47,068 nucleotides of DNA from Cloacibacillus sp. (GCF_020860125.1 NZ_JAJBUX010000076.1:1-47068); one strand, 5' to 3'. Shown: positions 7,539 to 16,672, counted from the first letter of the stretch. The notes: a model not told the origin generated them from the letters alone. Translations and numbers: made by a program.

Positions 7539-8999
7539 ATGGTGGAGATCGAAGATTTCAGCGCCGGGCTGATATGCGGGGAGGATACGCTCCTGCTCGG
7601 CGGCAGCGAACGGAAAAACGCCAGCATCGGCAGGATCATAGAGACGTGGCCGGAGTCCTTTCCCGACCACGCGCTCATTGTGCTGGACCATAAAGGGCGG
7701 CTCTACGAAAGTTTCGCGCGGGAGGCGCTGCTGACCGACCTTTCAAGCGAGGGATCCCTCATTCCCGACCTTATCGAACCCTTCATCGCCAACGAAGACA
7801 TCGGCGTGGGCAGCGAAAATATCGCCTACGCCATACGCCAGGCGGTCTATCAGGAGATAAAATCCCGCGACGCCAACGATAAATTTTTTGACGACCTCGG
7901 CAAACTCGTCACCGACAGGATGCTCCTCTACATGCTGGAGACGGCGAAAAACGTCGTCCACAACCTCGCGGCCTGCGCCGGAGCCGAGGGAGAAGAGGGC
8001 GTGATCGGCACCCTGCCGTCGCTGAACCTGTTCCAGATATTCTGCCGCCAGCACCGCTTCATCGAAACATTGATGACCAAGACGATCGGCGGCGAGACGG
8101 GGATACTTCCAGTAAAATACCGGCTCAAAGAGGCGGAGGCAAACGGCGCCTTTATAACCAGGGAGTTTGCCCTCGCAAGGTATATCCTCGAACATGAGCT
8201 GCGCTTCCAGAAAAACGGCGACCGCGACGCGCCCCTGCCCTTCGCCGATCTGCTCTCCACAAACGGGGACAACACCAACACCCAGCGCTGCATCAAGATG
8301 CAGGCCGACGCAAGCACGGCGGACTTCCGCGCGCTGATAACCCTGATGAGACGCGGCGCGGGACTCTTCCGCAGCCTGAACACCCTAAAGCTCGGCGAAT
8401 ACCTCAGCGCGCCGCAGGGACGGCCGCTCTTCGTCTGCTCCAGCGGCAGCGCCTCGGCGGACCGCGGCTTAGCGCCGCTCCTGATCGCCGCGATCGGCGC
8501 CGCGGCGCAAAACACAAAGAGTTCCGCCGTAATACTCATCCCCGAGCTCGACCGCTGGGGACTCCTCAATTACCTTGATAAATTCCGCCAGAGCTGGGAC
8601 CGCCTCAGCTTCACCTTCGGCTACGACAACTTCTCGCGCCTGTCGCTCGAAAGCAGGACGGAGGACGGCCAGCTGCTGGAAACGCTCTATTCCGCGAGCA
8701 CCCAGCGCATCTGGCACGCAAGCGAAGAGGAGCGGCTGAACCGCGCCTTCGGCACCTACGTCTCCGCCGCCGACGTCATCTACAGACCGGAGGATCTCAA
8801 CGAAGAGATACGCGCCGTGGAAAAAGAGGGGCGCGTGACCTACGCCTCTCTTGAAGAACAGCCCCGCCCCGCTCCCGTCAAACGGCGCGTGAGGCTGCGC
8901 CGCGCGCGCCGCGCGGCGAAACTTTGGATCACCGAGGGGGCGGAGCGCCATGAGAAACTGACGCTCGCCTCGCTTCTTGAAGAGGGTGAGACGCTTTGA
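7539..8999 (+). CDS. VirD4/TraG-like protein with degenerate nucleotide-binding site
   Basis: A 486-residue protein with no close family I can name. Its order of motifs resembles the cytosolic part of type IV coupling proteins. A GGSERKNAS stretch (21-29) sits where a Walker A loop would be but lacks GK[ST]. LIVLDHKGRLYE (47-58) matches the family's hallmark D-x-KG-E-x-Y segment. Much later, RPLFVCSS, a helical run, and AVILIPELDRWG (330-341) mimic the second Walker B region, with Pro-Glu replacing Asp-Glu. No membrane segments are present. The C-terminus has a strongly basic patch (448-461) and an acidic tail. ATG 7539 is preferred over 7533 because GGAG lies 7 bases upstream. It is first in a three-gene operon and overlaps the AAA+ gene by 4 bases. 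The VirD4 relationship is inferred by eye. Confidence 0.6.
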   Translation: MVEIEDFSAGLICGEDTLLLGGSERKNASIGRIIETWPESFPDHALIVLDHKGRLYESFAREALLTDLSSEGSLIPDLIEPFIANEDIGVGSENIAYAIRQAVYQEIKSRDANDKFFDDLGKLVTDRMLLYMLETAKNVVHNLAACAGAEGEEGVIGTLPSLNLFQIFCRQHRFIETLMTKTIGGETGILPVKYRLKEAEANGAFITREFALARYILEHELRFQKNGDRDAPLPFADLLSTNGDNTNTQRCIKMQADASTADFRALITLMRRGAGLFRSLNTLKLGEYLSAPQGRPLFVCSSGSASADRGLAPLLIAAIGAAAQNTKSSAVILIPELDRWGLLNYLDKFRQSWDRLSFTFGYDNFSRLSLESRTEDGQLLETLYSASTQRIWHASEEERLNRAFGTYVSAADVIYRPEDLNEEIRAVEKEGRVTYASLEEQPRPAPVKRRVRLRRARRAAKLWITEGAERHEKLTLASLLEEGETL

Positions 9000-9814
9000 G
9001 CCTTATGAAGGGGAAATTACCGCCGCTCTGCGCGAAATATGGGCGTGAACTTAACGGCCGGACCAGCGGCGTCGATCAGATACTGGAGGATTACGCCGCG
9101 CTGGACCGCATCGCCGTCGCTCTCGCCTCCGAAGAGCAGAACAATGTCGCGCTCACCAGCCCCGCGGGCTGCGGCAAGACGACGACCGTACGCAAGCTCG
9201 CGGCGCTCATCGAAGAGGGCCGCTACCGGCGGCTCGCGGGACGGCGCGTCGTCGAACTCAACATCGACCTGATAAACCAGGACCGCAAAAAGAGAGACCT
9301 CCGCTTCAAGCACATCCTTGACGAGGCCGAATACTACAACATCATCATCTACGTCGACGAAGCCCACCGCCTGAGCGAAAACTCCGGCCCCTCGAACCTG
9401 CTCAACACGCTGAAGCCATATATCACCAGCGGCGGGCTCAGCATGCTCATCTCGACGACCTCCGAAGAGTTCCGGCTCTATATCGCCCGCGACCGCGCGA
9501 TGGAGCGCCGCTTCCAGTCCGTAGAGCTGAAAGAGCCAGAGCGCGGGCGGCTGCTGGAGATACTTGAACGCGTGGCGCGCGTGCGTTACCCGCGGACCGA
9601 CATCACCAAAGAGGCGATCGCGGAGACGGCGAGGCTCGCCGCGCTCTGCGCGCCGGAACGTTCCGAGCCGGCGCGTTCGCTGGAACTGCTCCACTACGAG
9701 GTCTCCGCGGCGCAGATAAACCTGCCGCCCGAAGAATATGCCGAAAAGATCACGGAAGAAGACGCAAGACGCGCCGCCGCCCTCAAAATGGACGGCTATC
9801 AGGAAAGAGACTAA
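8996..9814 (+). CDS. AAA+ ATPase resembling the first ClpB/ClpA ATPase domain
   Basis: A 272-residue single AAA+ module. Walker A is SPAGCGKT (55-62) and Walker B is IIIYVDEAH (116-124). The sensor-1/arginine-finger block ISTTSEEFRLYIARD with MERRFQSVEL (169-178) follows the same pattern as Clp/Hsp100 domain D1. The family N-domain, middle coiled-coil and second ATPase domain are absent, so this is a stand-alone D1-like motor. It starts at TTG 8996, overlapping the previous stop, with AGGG 9 bases before it; ATG 9005 is an alternative with a worse-spaced site. It is embedded between the VirD4-like gene and a helical unknown. It probably hydrolyses ATP for a complex with the ATPase-dead neighbour; the client is unknown. 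Confidence 0.82.
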   Translation: MSLMKGKLPPLCAKYGRELNGRTSGVDQILEDYAALDRIAVALASEEQNNVALTSPAGCGKTTTVRKLAALIEEGRYRRLAGRRVVELNIDLINQDRKKRDLRFKHILDEAEYYNIIIYVDEAHRLSENSGPSNLLNTLKPYITSGGLSMLISTTSEEFRLYIARDRAMERRFQSVELKEPERGRLLEILERVARVRYPRTDITKEAIAETARLAALCAPERSEPARSLELLHYEVSAAQINLPPEEYAEKITEEDARRAAALKMDGYQERD

Positions 9815-9819
9815 ACGCC

Positions 9820-10383
9820 ATGCTGAAATCAACATTTGCAATATACAGAGACTACGGCCCGGAGGCGAAAAAACGCAGCGCCGAGCTCGCGAAAAAGACG
9901 CTTGAGCAGATCCACCGCGAATATCTTGAGGCGGTCTTCACCGCCGCCTGCCGCCGCCGTCTCGATATCTGGGACTTCGCGCAGAAATTCATGGAGTCGG
10001 ATTTCGCCCGTTCACTCGACAGGCCGGAGACGCTGCTTGCGCTGACGATGGACGAGGTATTCCGCGACTTCATGGTCCGCTGTGCCCAAAGCGGCGTCGA
10101 AATAGAGTCCGTACCAAATGAAAAAACCGGCATGGCCGCCTTCCGCGACATCTCGCCCGAGGCCAAGTGGCTCGTGGAGCTATACTCAAAGTGGCACGCG
10201 AAGACCGGCGAGGCGGGATGTGAAATAGCCGAACGCGCCCCCGCATCGCTGCTAAAAAAGATCCACAAAAAGGCGATGACACACCGCACAGATGAAATAA
10301 TCGCCCTGCTCATCGAAAACTCCGCCGAGGCGGCAATGATAAATTCAAAGGATTACGAAAGGCTGGAGAAACAGCCTTCTTAG
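9820..10383 (+). CDS. Helical protein of unknown function, third gene of the AAA cassette
   Basis: I do not recognise this 187-residue protein. It is predicted by eye to be mostly helical, rich in Glu, Lys and Ala, without signal peptide, membrane segment, cysteine pairs or nucleotide-binding motif. The ATG is 5 bases after the stop of the AAA+ gene, so it belongs to the same operon, and the codon usage matches. Its position suggests an adaptor or substrate of the AAA+ protein, which is inference only. It ends shortly before the shared terminator with the next operon. Confidence 0.7.
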   Translation: MLKSTFAIYRDYGPEAKKRSAELAKKTLEQIHREYLEAVFTAACRRRLDIWDFAQKFMESDFARSLDRPETLLALTMDEVFRDFMVRCAQSGVEIESVPNEKTGMAAFRDISPEAKWLVELYSKWHAKTGEAGCEIAERAPASLLKKIHKKAMTHRTDEIIALLIENSAEAAMINSKDYERLEKQPS

Positions 10384-10454
10384 AAAGAATCGCCCAGCAA
10401 GTCGCGTGAATTTTTAGTGATAGAGACAACTAGCGTGGTATCAACCCAAATAAA

Positions 10455-10493
10455 AAGCCCCGACATCTTTATGTTGCAAGCATGTCGGGGCTT
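10455..10493. terminator. Terminator shared by the AAA cassette and the LysR-controlled operon
   Basis: A perfect 12-bp stem (10455-10466 with 10482-10493, arm AAGCCCCGACAT). On the minus strand it is followed by TTTTTATTT, and on the plus strand by a weaker T run. It sits between convergent units. Confidence 0.9.
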
Positions 10494-10516
10494 CTTTATA
10501 ATTTTCCGAATGCCGC

Positions 10517-11854
10517 TTATTTCAAAAGTTTCTTTGAAGCGGCTGACATACCTTTGTTTAATCTTTCTAGAATCAGATCTATCTCCTCTTTCGTTGTAAC
10601 AAGCGGCGGCGCGAGAAGGAAGTTGTCTCCTTCCACACCGTCGATCATCCCGCCGGAGGGATAGATTATCAGACCTGCGTTTATACATTCTTTTGTGGCC
10701 ACTCCCGCGGCGCCAACGCCCTTTTCAAATGGCGCTTTAGTGTCCTTGTCTCTGACTATTTCAACACCGCACATAAACCCTTTGCCTCGAACGTCGCCGA
10801 TGATTGGATTCTCCGCTGCGATCTTACGAACTCCGGAGATCAGATATTCTCCGTTCCTCGCAACATTCTCGATAACCTTATGTTCTTTCATATACCTCAT
10901 GACCGCAACTACCGCCGCTGCCGCTATCGGATTGCTGTTATAGGTATGGCCGTGCATGAACCCGCCGCTTGTATTACGTATCGTATCCACGATACTGGTG
11001 CTCGCGATCATACCTCCGGTAGGAACATAACCGGCCGCCAGCCCCTTCGCCGTGGCAATTATATCGGGGACAACGTTCCAGTTATCAACGGCAAAACCTT
11101 TTCCCGTCCTGCCGCATCCTGTCATGACTTCATCGGCAATTAAAAGAACATCATATTTGGTACATATATCGCGGACTATCGGCCAATACTCATCTGGCGG
11201 TACCAATGCGCCGACAGTTGAACCAACGATCGGTTCGGCGATAAATGAGGATATATACTGCGGCCCTACGCGTCTTATCTCCTCTTCAAGCCTGTATGCG
11301 CAGCGCGTATTGCATGATTCCCGTTTTAACCCAAACGGGCACCTGTAACAATATGTCGCCTCTATTTTGGGAGATTCCTTAAACAGCGGAGAGAATATCC
11401 TGCGTCTGGACATCGCCCCTCCGACAGCCATCGTGCCCAGGGTATTCCCATGGAAAGAATTCCAGCGGCCTATCGTCAAAGATTTACTCGTATAAATCCC
11501 GTCTCTGTCGTAGAAATACTGCCTCGCAAGCTTCAGCGCCGACTCAACGGCTTCGCTTCCGCCGCTGACAAACCATACTGTGTCCAGACCCTTTGGGGCG
11601 ATCTCCGCAACGGCGGCAGCCGCCTCTTCCACGATTGGGAACGACCAGCGCGAGGGATGTCCGAACTCAAGTTTTTTATACTGCTGATTGACCGCCTCAA
11701 TGACTTCGTCTACGCAATGTCCCAAGTTGGAGACGAGAGCGCCGCTGCATCCATCGATATACTCCTTGCCGTCAGCGTCAAAAATATATATCCCGGCGCC
11801 CTTTTCTGCCTTTAAATACTCTGATTTGAAATTACGCGGAAAAGCATGGTTCAT
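10517..11854 (-). CDS. Class III (omega) PLP aminotransferase
   Basis: A 445-residue aminotransferase of the class III family, which moves a distal or alpha amino group to a 2-oxo acid. Seen are the substrate/phosphate block VSGGSEAVESALKLAR (from about 97), WNSFHGNTLG, the cofactor Asp in LIADEVMTGCGRTG (Asp241), and the Schiff-base Lys270 in ATAKGLAAGY. An inserted cysteine group (CYRCPFG and CNTRC, Cys169/172/181/185) may hold a metal or structural disulfides. It is the last gene of the LysR-divergent operon, 5 bases after the TRAP permease. It therefore probably removes the amino group from, or makes an amino acid from, the imported compound. The exact substrate is open. Confidence 0.9.
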   Translation of the reverse strand: MNHAFPRNFKSEYLKAEKGAGIYIFDADGKEYIDGCSGALVSNLGHCVDEVIEAVNQQYKKLEFGHPSRWSFPIVEEAAAAVAEIAPKGLDTVWFVSGGSEAVESALKLARQYFYDRDGIYTSKSLTIGRWNSFHGNTLGTMAVGGAMSRRRIFSPLFKESPKIEATYCYRCPFGLKRESCNTRCAYRLEEEIRRVGPQYISSFIAEPIVGSTVGALVPPDEYWPIVRDICTKYDVLLIADEVMTGCGRTGKGFAVDNWNVVPDIIATAKGLAAGYVPTGGMIASTSIVDTIRNTSGGFMHGHTYNSNPIAAAAVVAVMRYMKEHKVIENVARNGEYLISGVRKIAAENPIIGDVRGKGFMCGVEIVRDKDTKAPFEKGVGAAGVATKECINAGLIIYPSGGMIDGVEGDNFLLAPPLVTTKEEIDLILERLNKGMSAASKKLLK

Positions 11855-11859
11855 AATAC

Positions 11860-13833
11860 TTACGCTCCCTCTTTCTCAATATCAATACGTGCTCTGTCAT
11901 TCGAAAAAAACTTTTGTGACAGATAAACCGCTACTAAGAGTCCCAGTCCCGCAGCATCGGTAAAGCCCTTTGGGTCTATGAGACAGAACGACGAGACAAA
12001 CAGCATCACACGCTCCACCAGTTTTAGATCCCGTTTCCAATATCCGGAAGCCGCGCAGGCAAGTGAGAACGTTCCTAAAATAGCCGTGATGACAAACCGG
12101 CAGACAAGCAGCTTAGGAGGATCTCCAATAAAAAGCAGTTCCGGATTATATACAAATGCGTACGGTACGATAAATCCGGCCAGGGCAATCTTAACGGCGT
12201 TAACTCCCGTCTTCATCGGATGCGAACCTGCGATGCCGGAAGCGGCAAAGGCCGCCAGCGCCACCGGCGGGGTGATATCCGCCATTATTCCAAAGTAGAG
12301 AATGAACAGATGAGCGGCAATATCAGGTACGCCAAATTGTTGGATGGCAGGAGCGGCCATGGTAGCCAGGATGATATACTTCGCTGTTGTCGGAAGCCCC
12401 ATCCCTAATATCATCGAAGCGCACATCGTCAGCAACAGCGTGGGCAGCAGCATGCCGTGCGCCAGATATATTATGCCGTTAGCGATCTTCAGCCCCATAC
12501 CACTCAGCGTAACCACGCCTATTATTATTCCGGCACAGCCGCAGGCGATAGCGACACCGATCATAGACCTAGCTCCCGTCTCAAGAGCGTCAAACAAAGT
12601 TTTCCTGGTAAACCGGGTATTCTTCCTAAGCATCGCTACCGCAACCGTGGAGATTATACTGATCAGCGCGGAGGTCATTGGTGTATAACCTTTCAGAAGG
12701 AGATACACAATAATGACTATTGGGAGAAACAGATGGGCCCCCTCCGCCAAAGTCTGCTTAAGGTCTGGCAGATCTTCTCTAGGTATCCCCTTCAATCCCA
12801 GCCGTTTACCCTCCATATGGACCATCACCCAAACACCCGTATAATAGAGAATGGCAGGCAGCGTCGCCGCAACGGCGATCTTCACGTATGCTATCCCCAG
12901 GAACTGCGCCATGATGAATGCCGCCGCACCCATTATCGGCGGCATTATCTGGCCTCCTGTAGAGGCTGCCGCCTCCACACCGCCGGCAAACGCCGCCGGA
13001 TAACCGATTTTTTTCATCAGCGGGATCGTAAAGACACCGGTCGTAACTGTATTTGCCACGGAGCTTCCAGATATGGTCCCGAAGAGGCAGCTCCCAAAAA
13101 CAGAGACCTTTGCCGGGCCCCCAACTCTATGTCCTGCCAATATGAGAGAAAGGTCTATGAAAAATTTCCCCAACCCTGATTTTTGTAAAAACGCCCCGAA
13201 AAGGACGAACATAAAAACAAAGGTTGCGGAAACACCAAGAGGCAATCCGAAAATACCTTCCGTGGAGATATACATATGACTTATGATTCTTTCCACAGAA
13301 AAACCGCGGTGTCCCATGAAACCTGGAATATACGGCCCCACCTTTGCATAGATCAGAAACAACACCGCCACGACCGTCATAGGTGCCCCGACTACCCTTC
13401 TTGTCGCCTCCAATACGAGTAGGACAAGAACACTCCCCAGGACGACATCATGGATCGTCGCCATACCACCCTGCATCATAATATCGTGGTAGTATACCGT
13501 GATATAAAGGCAGGCGGCTGCGCTGATTAAAGCTAAAATAACATCTATCGGATCCATTTTTGAGCGTGATTTCTTGGACGTTACCGGATAGAGTAAAAAC
13601 CCCAGAGACAGAGCAAATGCAAGATGTATGGAGCGTTGTATCTGGGCGGGAAATACGCCAAACGCGGCCGTATAGGTCTGGAAAACCGAGAAGGCTACGC
13701 ATAGCAGCGATATAAAAATGTTCCACTTCCCCGCAAGTTTTCTAAAGGTAGATTCTTTATCGAACTTTTCGAGCATTTTTTCTGCTGCTGCTTCATTTTC
13801 CGTAGCGTTAAAGCTCTTTGTATCAAAGCTCAT
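11860..13833 (-). CDS. TRAP transporter fused permease (4TM-12TM), TAXI type
   Basis: A 657-residue membrane protein combining the small (DctQ-like) and large (DctM-like) TRAP permease subunits, as is usual for TAXI-type systems. Many hydrophobic segments are evident. The N-terminal third corresponds to the small subunit and the rest to the large one, with GSVLVLLVLEATRR, FGSCLFGTISGSSVANTVTTG and EAAASTGGQIMPP typical of the large-subunit core. I used ATG 13833 rather than the longer frame to 13860 because a GGGGG ribosome site lies about 9 bases ahead. It works with the binding protein encoded just upstream, using a cation gradient. The substrate is not identifiable from sequence. Confidence 0.94.
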   Translation of the reverse strand: MSFDTKSFNATENEAAAEKMLEKFDKESTFRKLAGKWNIFISLLCVAFSVFQTYTAAFGVFPAQIQRSIHLAFALSLGFLLYPVTSKKSRSKMDPIDVILALISAAACLYITVYYHDIMMQGGMATIHDVVLGSVLVLLVLEATRRVVGAPMTVVAVLFLIYAKVGPYIPGFMGHRGFSVERIISHMYISTEGIFGLPLGVSATFVFMFVLFGAFLQKSGLGKFFIDLSLILAGHRVGGPAKVSVFGSCLFGTISGSSVANTVTTGVFTIPLMKKIGYPAAFAGGVEAAASTGGQIMPPIMGAAAFIMAQFLGIAYVKIAVAATLPAILYYTGVWVMVHMEGKRLGLKGIPREDLPDLKQTLAEGAHLFLPIVIIVYLLLKGYTPMTSALISIISTVAVAMLRKNTRFTRKTLFDALETGARSMIGVAIACGCAGIIIGVVTLSGMGLKIANGIIYLAHGMLLPTLLLTMCASMILGMGLPTTAKYIILATMAAPAIQQFGVPDIAAHLFILYFGIMADITPPVALAAFAASGIAGSHPMKTGVNAVKIALAGFIVPYAFVYNPELLFIGDPPKLLVCRFVITAILGTFSLACAASGYWKRDLKLVERVMLFVSSFCLIDPKGFTDAAGLGLLVAVYLSQKFFSNDRARIDIEKEGA

Positions 13834-13864
13834 TATGTTTCTTCCCCCTTCGGAGATCAAAAAT

Positions 13865-13923
13865 AAAAGGGCCCTTCTCTTCCATTTTTATATAAAAATA
13901 GGACCTCCGCGAAGAACCCTTTT
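13865..13923 (-). terminator. Stem-loop with T-tract between TAXI binding protein and permease genes
   Basis: AAAAGGG (13865-13871) pairs with CCCTTTT (13917-13923), supported by CTTC/GAAG inside. Read on the minus strand, TTTTATTTTT follows. It probably acts as a leaky terminator or mRNA stabiliser, giving more binding protein than permease. Confidence 0.5.
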
Positions 13924-13942
13924 AATTACGTAAGTTACTTTT

Positions 13943-14902
13943 TTATTTCAAAACACCTTTTTCCATAAAATACCTTTTTGCACCTGGATGCAGAGGAATT
14001 GCCACGCCATCCAACGCTGTCTTCAATGACATTCCTTTGGCGGCGGAATGCGCTGTTTTAACCTCGTCAAGATTCTCAAAAAGTGCTTTTGTCATCCCGT
14101 AGACAATATCCTCAGGTAATTTTGAATCAACTATCAGCAGTGCCTGAACAGCCACCGTCTCATACGGGGCAGTCTGATATTTGTATGTATTGGCGGGGAT
14201 GGTCACAGGCGTATAGAAGGGATATTCTTTTACTATATCTTCTCTCAGCTTTCCTCCAACGGGAAGGAGCGTCACCCTGTTCAAAGAATTCAAATCATGG
14301 ACGATTGCCGCCGGCACGCTTGAGTTTGTATGAAACGCGTCAATATGGCCATCCTTAAAGTGCTCTGAGGATTCGCTGAAGGAGAGGTAAAACGGCTTTA
14401 AATCCTTATATGTAATGCCAGCCGTACCCAGTATCTGCCGCAGGGTAACTTCATTGCCGCTGCCTGGCGCACCGACGGAGACGGATCTTCCTTTCAGGTC
14501 GGAAATGCTTTTTATACTGCCGTCTCCTTTGGCGATTATGTGGGTCGTATCGGGATATACTCTGCAAATTGCCGTCAAATTGGGATACTTGTTCTTAAAC
14601 ATCTCCATACCATTATACGCATAGTATGTGATGTCGGTTTGTATGAGGGCAACGTCAATGTCGCCCTTTCCAAGAAGATGGGCGTTGTTAACGGAACCAT
14701 CCGTCGTCTGCACGGTTACATTTATCCCTTTTGAATGTTTATTGATCGTATTCGCGATCGCCCCTCCAAGAGGGAAAAATGTCCCCGCCGTACCCCCTGT
14801 GCCCATGCTTAACTCTTTTGCATTGGCCGTCATAACTGTCGCGAGGAGAAGGCTGAATACCACGAAACTTAGAAAACCCATCTTCATTTTTCTGTTAAAC
14901 AT
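13943..14902 (-). CDS. TAXI-family TRAP transporter solute-binding protein
   Basis: A 319-residue periplasmic binding protein of the TAXI (TRAP-associated extracytoplasmic immunogenic) family. A signal peptide occupies about residues 1-28, ending near TANAKE. The mature start LSMGTGGTAGTFFPLGGA is the family hallmark, followed by DVALIQTDITYYAY and the SVGAPGSGNE loop. The ATG has AGGAGGA about 8 bases upstream. The gene directly precedes its fused permease, separated by a stem-loop. TAXI proteins are known mainly for dicarboxylates and amino acids such as glutamate or 2-oxoglutarate. Which ligand this one binds is unknown. Confidence 0.95.
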   Translation of the reverse strand: MFNRKMKMGFLSFVVFSLLLATVMTANAKELSMGTGGTAGTFFPLGGAIANTINKHSKGINVTVQTTDGSVNNAHLLGKGDIDVALIQTDITYYAYNGMEMFKNKYPNLTAICRVYPDTTHIIAKGDGSIKSISDLKGRSVSVGAPGSGNEVTLRQILGTAGITYKDLKPFYLSFSESSEHFKDGHIDAFHTNSSVPAAIVHDLNSLNRVTLLPVGGKLREDIVKEYPFYTPVTIPANTYKYQTAPYETVAVQALLIVDSKLPEDIVYGMTKALFENLDEVKTAHSAAKGMSLKTALDGVAIPLHPGAKRYFMEKGVLK

Positions 14903-15022
14903 TATATATTCCTCCTGTTATGTAATCTTGCCGATAAAAACCTCTGGTAGACGTGATACGGCGCGAAATAATTAATTCTCTGCAATAAAAAAATAGACCA
15001 GCCCCTCTCAGCTATACAAAAA

Positions 15023-16672
15023 TCAAAGCCACAGCGCGCCTTTATCCGCACTTAAGACCCTGTCCCGATATGATTCCATTACGCCGCTTACCTTTTTCTC
15101 TTTTCTTTTGAAATTCATCCGCCTGGAGTCGAGCACATCAGACGGGACAAGCAGACTGATCCGCTTCGACTCTAAATCTATCTCGATCAGGTCTCCGTCC
15201 TCAATCAACGCGATCGGGCCGCCTTCCCACGCCTCCGGGGTGATATAACCTACGCACGGCCCCCGTGTCGCACCGGAAAAACGTCCGTCTGTTATCATCG
15301 CCACGGATTTCTCAAGACCCATTCCGATCAGCATCGCCGCCGGGATTGAAAGTTCCCTCATACCGGGACCGCCCTTGGGTCCCTCATATCGCACTACCAG
15401 TACGGAACCAGGTTCGATCGAGCTCTCCAGCATATACTTTCTGACGTCCTCCTCAGAGTCAAAAACTACCGCAGGCCCCTTGTGGTGGTACATCGAAGGG
15501 TCCACGCCTGTCTTTTTCACGACGGCGCCGTTAGGAGCTAGATTTCCATAAAGTATGGAAAAACAGCCGTTTTCATAGAACTTGCTATCAGGCAGGTGTA
15601 TCACCTCTGAATTCTCAACAAAAAAGCCGTCCAGAGAATCACGCACCGTACCTCCCATAACCAGCGGCCGCGTATCGTCTATATGCTGACGGATAATCTC
15701 AAGTACCTTCCTGACTCCGCCTGCGCTGTAATAATCCGACAAATTATATTGAGAGGACGGTTTTAGTTTCGTCACCACCGGAACAGAAGACTGGCAGACA
15801 TCAAAATCATGCAGATTCATCTCTACGTCAAGCGCTTTTGCCAAAGCCATGATATGCAGTACCGCGTTTGTTGACCCGCCGGTGGCTGAAACGTATTTGA
15901 TTCCGTTTTCAATGGACTCTTTATTGACATACGACTTAAACGTTTTCTTTTCTTTGACCAGATCTACAATTCTTTCACCAACATCTTTTGCCTGGCGCAT
16001 CTTTTGAGCTGAACAGGCAAGCATGGCAGACGAGTCAAAGGGTGTTACACCAACGGCCTCCAAAAAAGTTCCCATCGTATTCGCGGTGCCGTACATCGAA
16101 CAGGTGCCGCACGACACGCAAATACCGCTGCGGCGGCGTTCAAATGTCTCTTCGTCAATTTTCCCGCTGTTCCTCTCCCCTATCATCTCTTTTATATCGC
16201 TTGTAACATATGTACGCCCCTTTTCCATAAAAGGCAGCATCGCGCCTCCGGTCAAGAATATTGTCGGCAAATCGATCCTCGCCGCGGCCAGCAGCATACC
16301 GGGAACGATCTTGTCACAAGAACAGAGCATCACTATACCGTCAAAACCATGGGCCTTTACCATCGCTTCAATAGAAGAGGCGATCAGATCCCGCTGAGGG
16401 AGAATATAGTGCTGGCCCTCTCCCTGAGCGATCCCATCGCACGGAGCAGGTACATTGAACTCTCCAGGATTGCCGCCGGCACATAAAATTCCCTCCCTCA
16501 CGTAACGGGCAAGTTCGCCGAGAGGTTTATGTCCGGGATTTACATCACTCCAAGAATTGACAATCGCAATTTGCGGCTTCTCTATATCTTTCATGCGATT
16601 TCCTAACGCGCTCATCAGACCTATATAGTATGTCTCCGTTATATCTTCTGCATGGCCTCTCTTATTAGGCAT
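15023..16672 (-). CDS. IlvD/Edd-family dehydratase
   Basis: A 549-residue iron-sulfur dehydratase of the dihydroxy-acid/sugar-acid family. Putative cluster ligands are Cys78 (PCDG), Cys119 in the CDKIVPG signature, and a Cys in the CVSCGTCSMYG stretch (185-191). The C-terminal GRFSGATRGPCVGYITPEA block carries the catalytic serine region. ATG 16672 has GAGGGG 8 bases upstream. The gene lies inside a catabolic operon with TRAP transport, a beta-hydroxyacid dehydrogenase and an aminotransferase, and no other branched-chain synthesis genes are here. It is therefore more likely to dehydrate a sugar acid or other 2,3-dihydroxy acid than to serve valine synthesis. That is inference; biosynthetic IlvD remains possible. 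Confidence 0.9.
   Translation of the reverse strand: MPNKRGHAEDITETYYIGLMSALGNRMKDIEKPQIAIVNSWSDVNPGHKPLGELARYVREGILCAGGNPGEFNVPAPCDGIAQGEGQHYILPQRDLIASSIEAMVKAHGFDGIVMLCSCDKIVPGMLLAAARIDLPTIFLTGGAMLPFMEKGRTYVTSDIKEMIGERNSGKIDEETFERRRSGICVSCGTCSMYGTANTMGTFLEAVGVTPFDSSAMLACSAQKMRQAKDVGERIVDLVKEKKTFKSYVNKESIENGIKYVSATGGSTNAVLHIMALAKALDVEMNLHDFDVCQSSVPVVTKLKPSSQYNLSDYYSAGGVRKVLEIIRQHIDDTRPLVMGGTVRDSLDGFFVENSEVIHLPDSKFYENGCFSILYGNLAPNGAVVKKTGVDPSMYHHKGPAVVFDSEEDVRKYMLESSIEPGSVLVVRYEGPKGGPGMRELSIPAAMLIGMGLEKSVAMITDGRFSGATRGPCVGYITPEAWEGGPIALIEDGDLIEIDLESKRISLLVPSDVLDSRRMNFKRKEKKVSGVMESYRDRVLSADKGALWL

Noticed and set aside
15023..16672. Calling the dehydratase biosynthetic IlvD by name
   Set aside because: The family covers both branched-chain and sugar-acid dehydratases, and the neighbours are catabolic, so no symbol was given.
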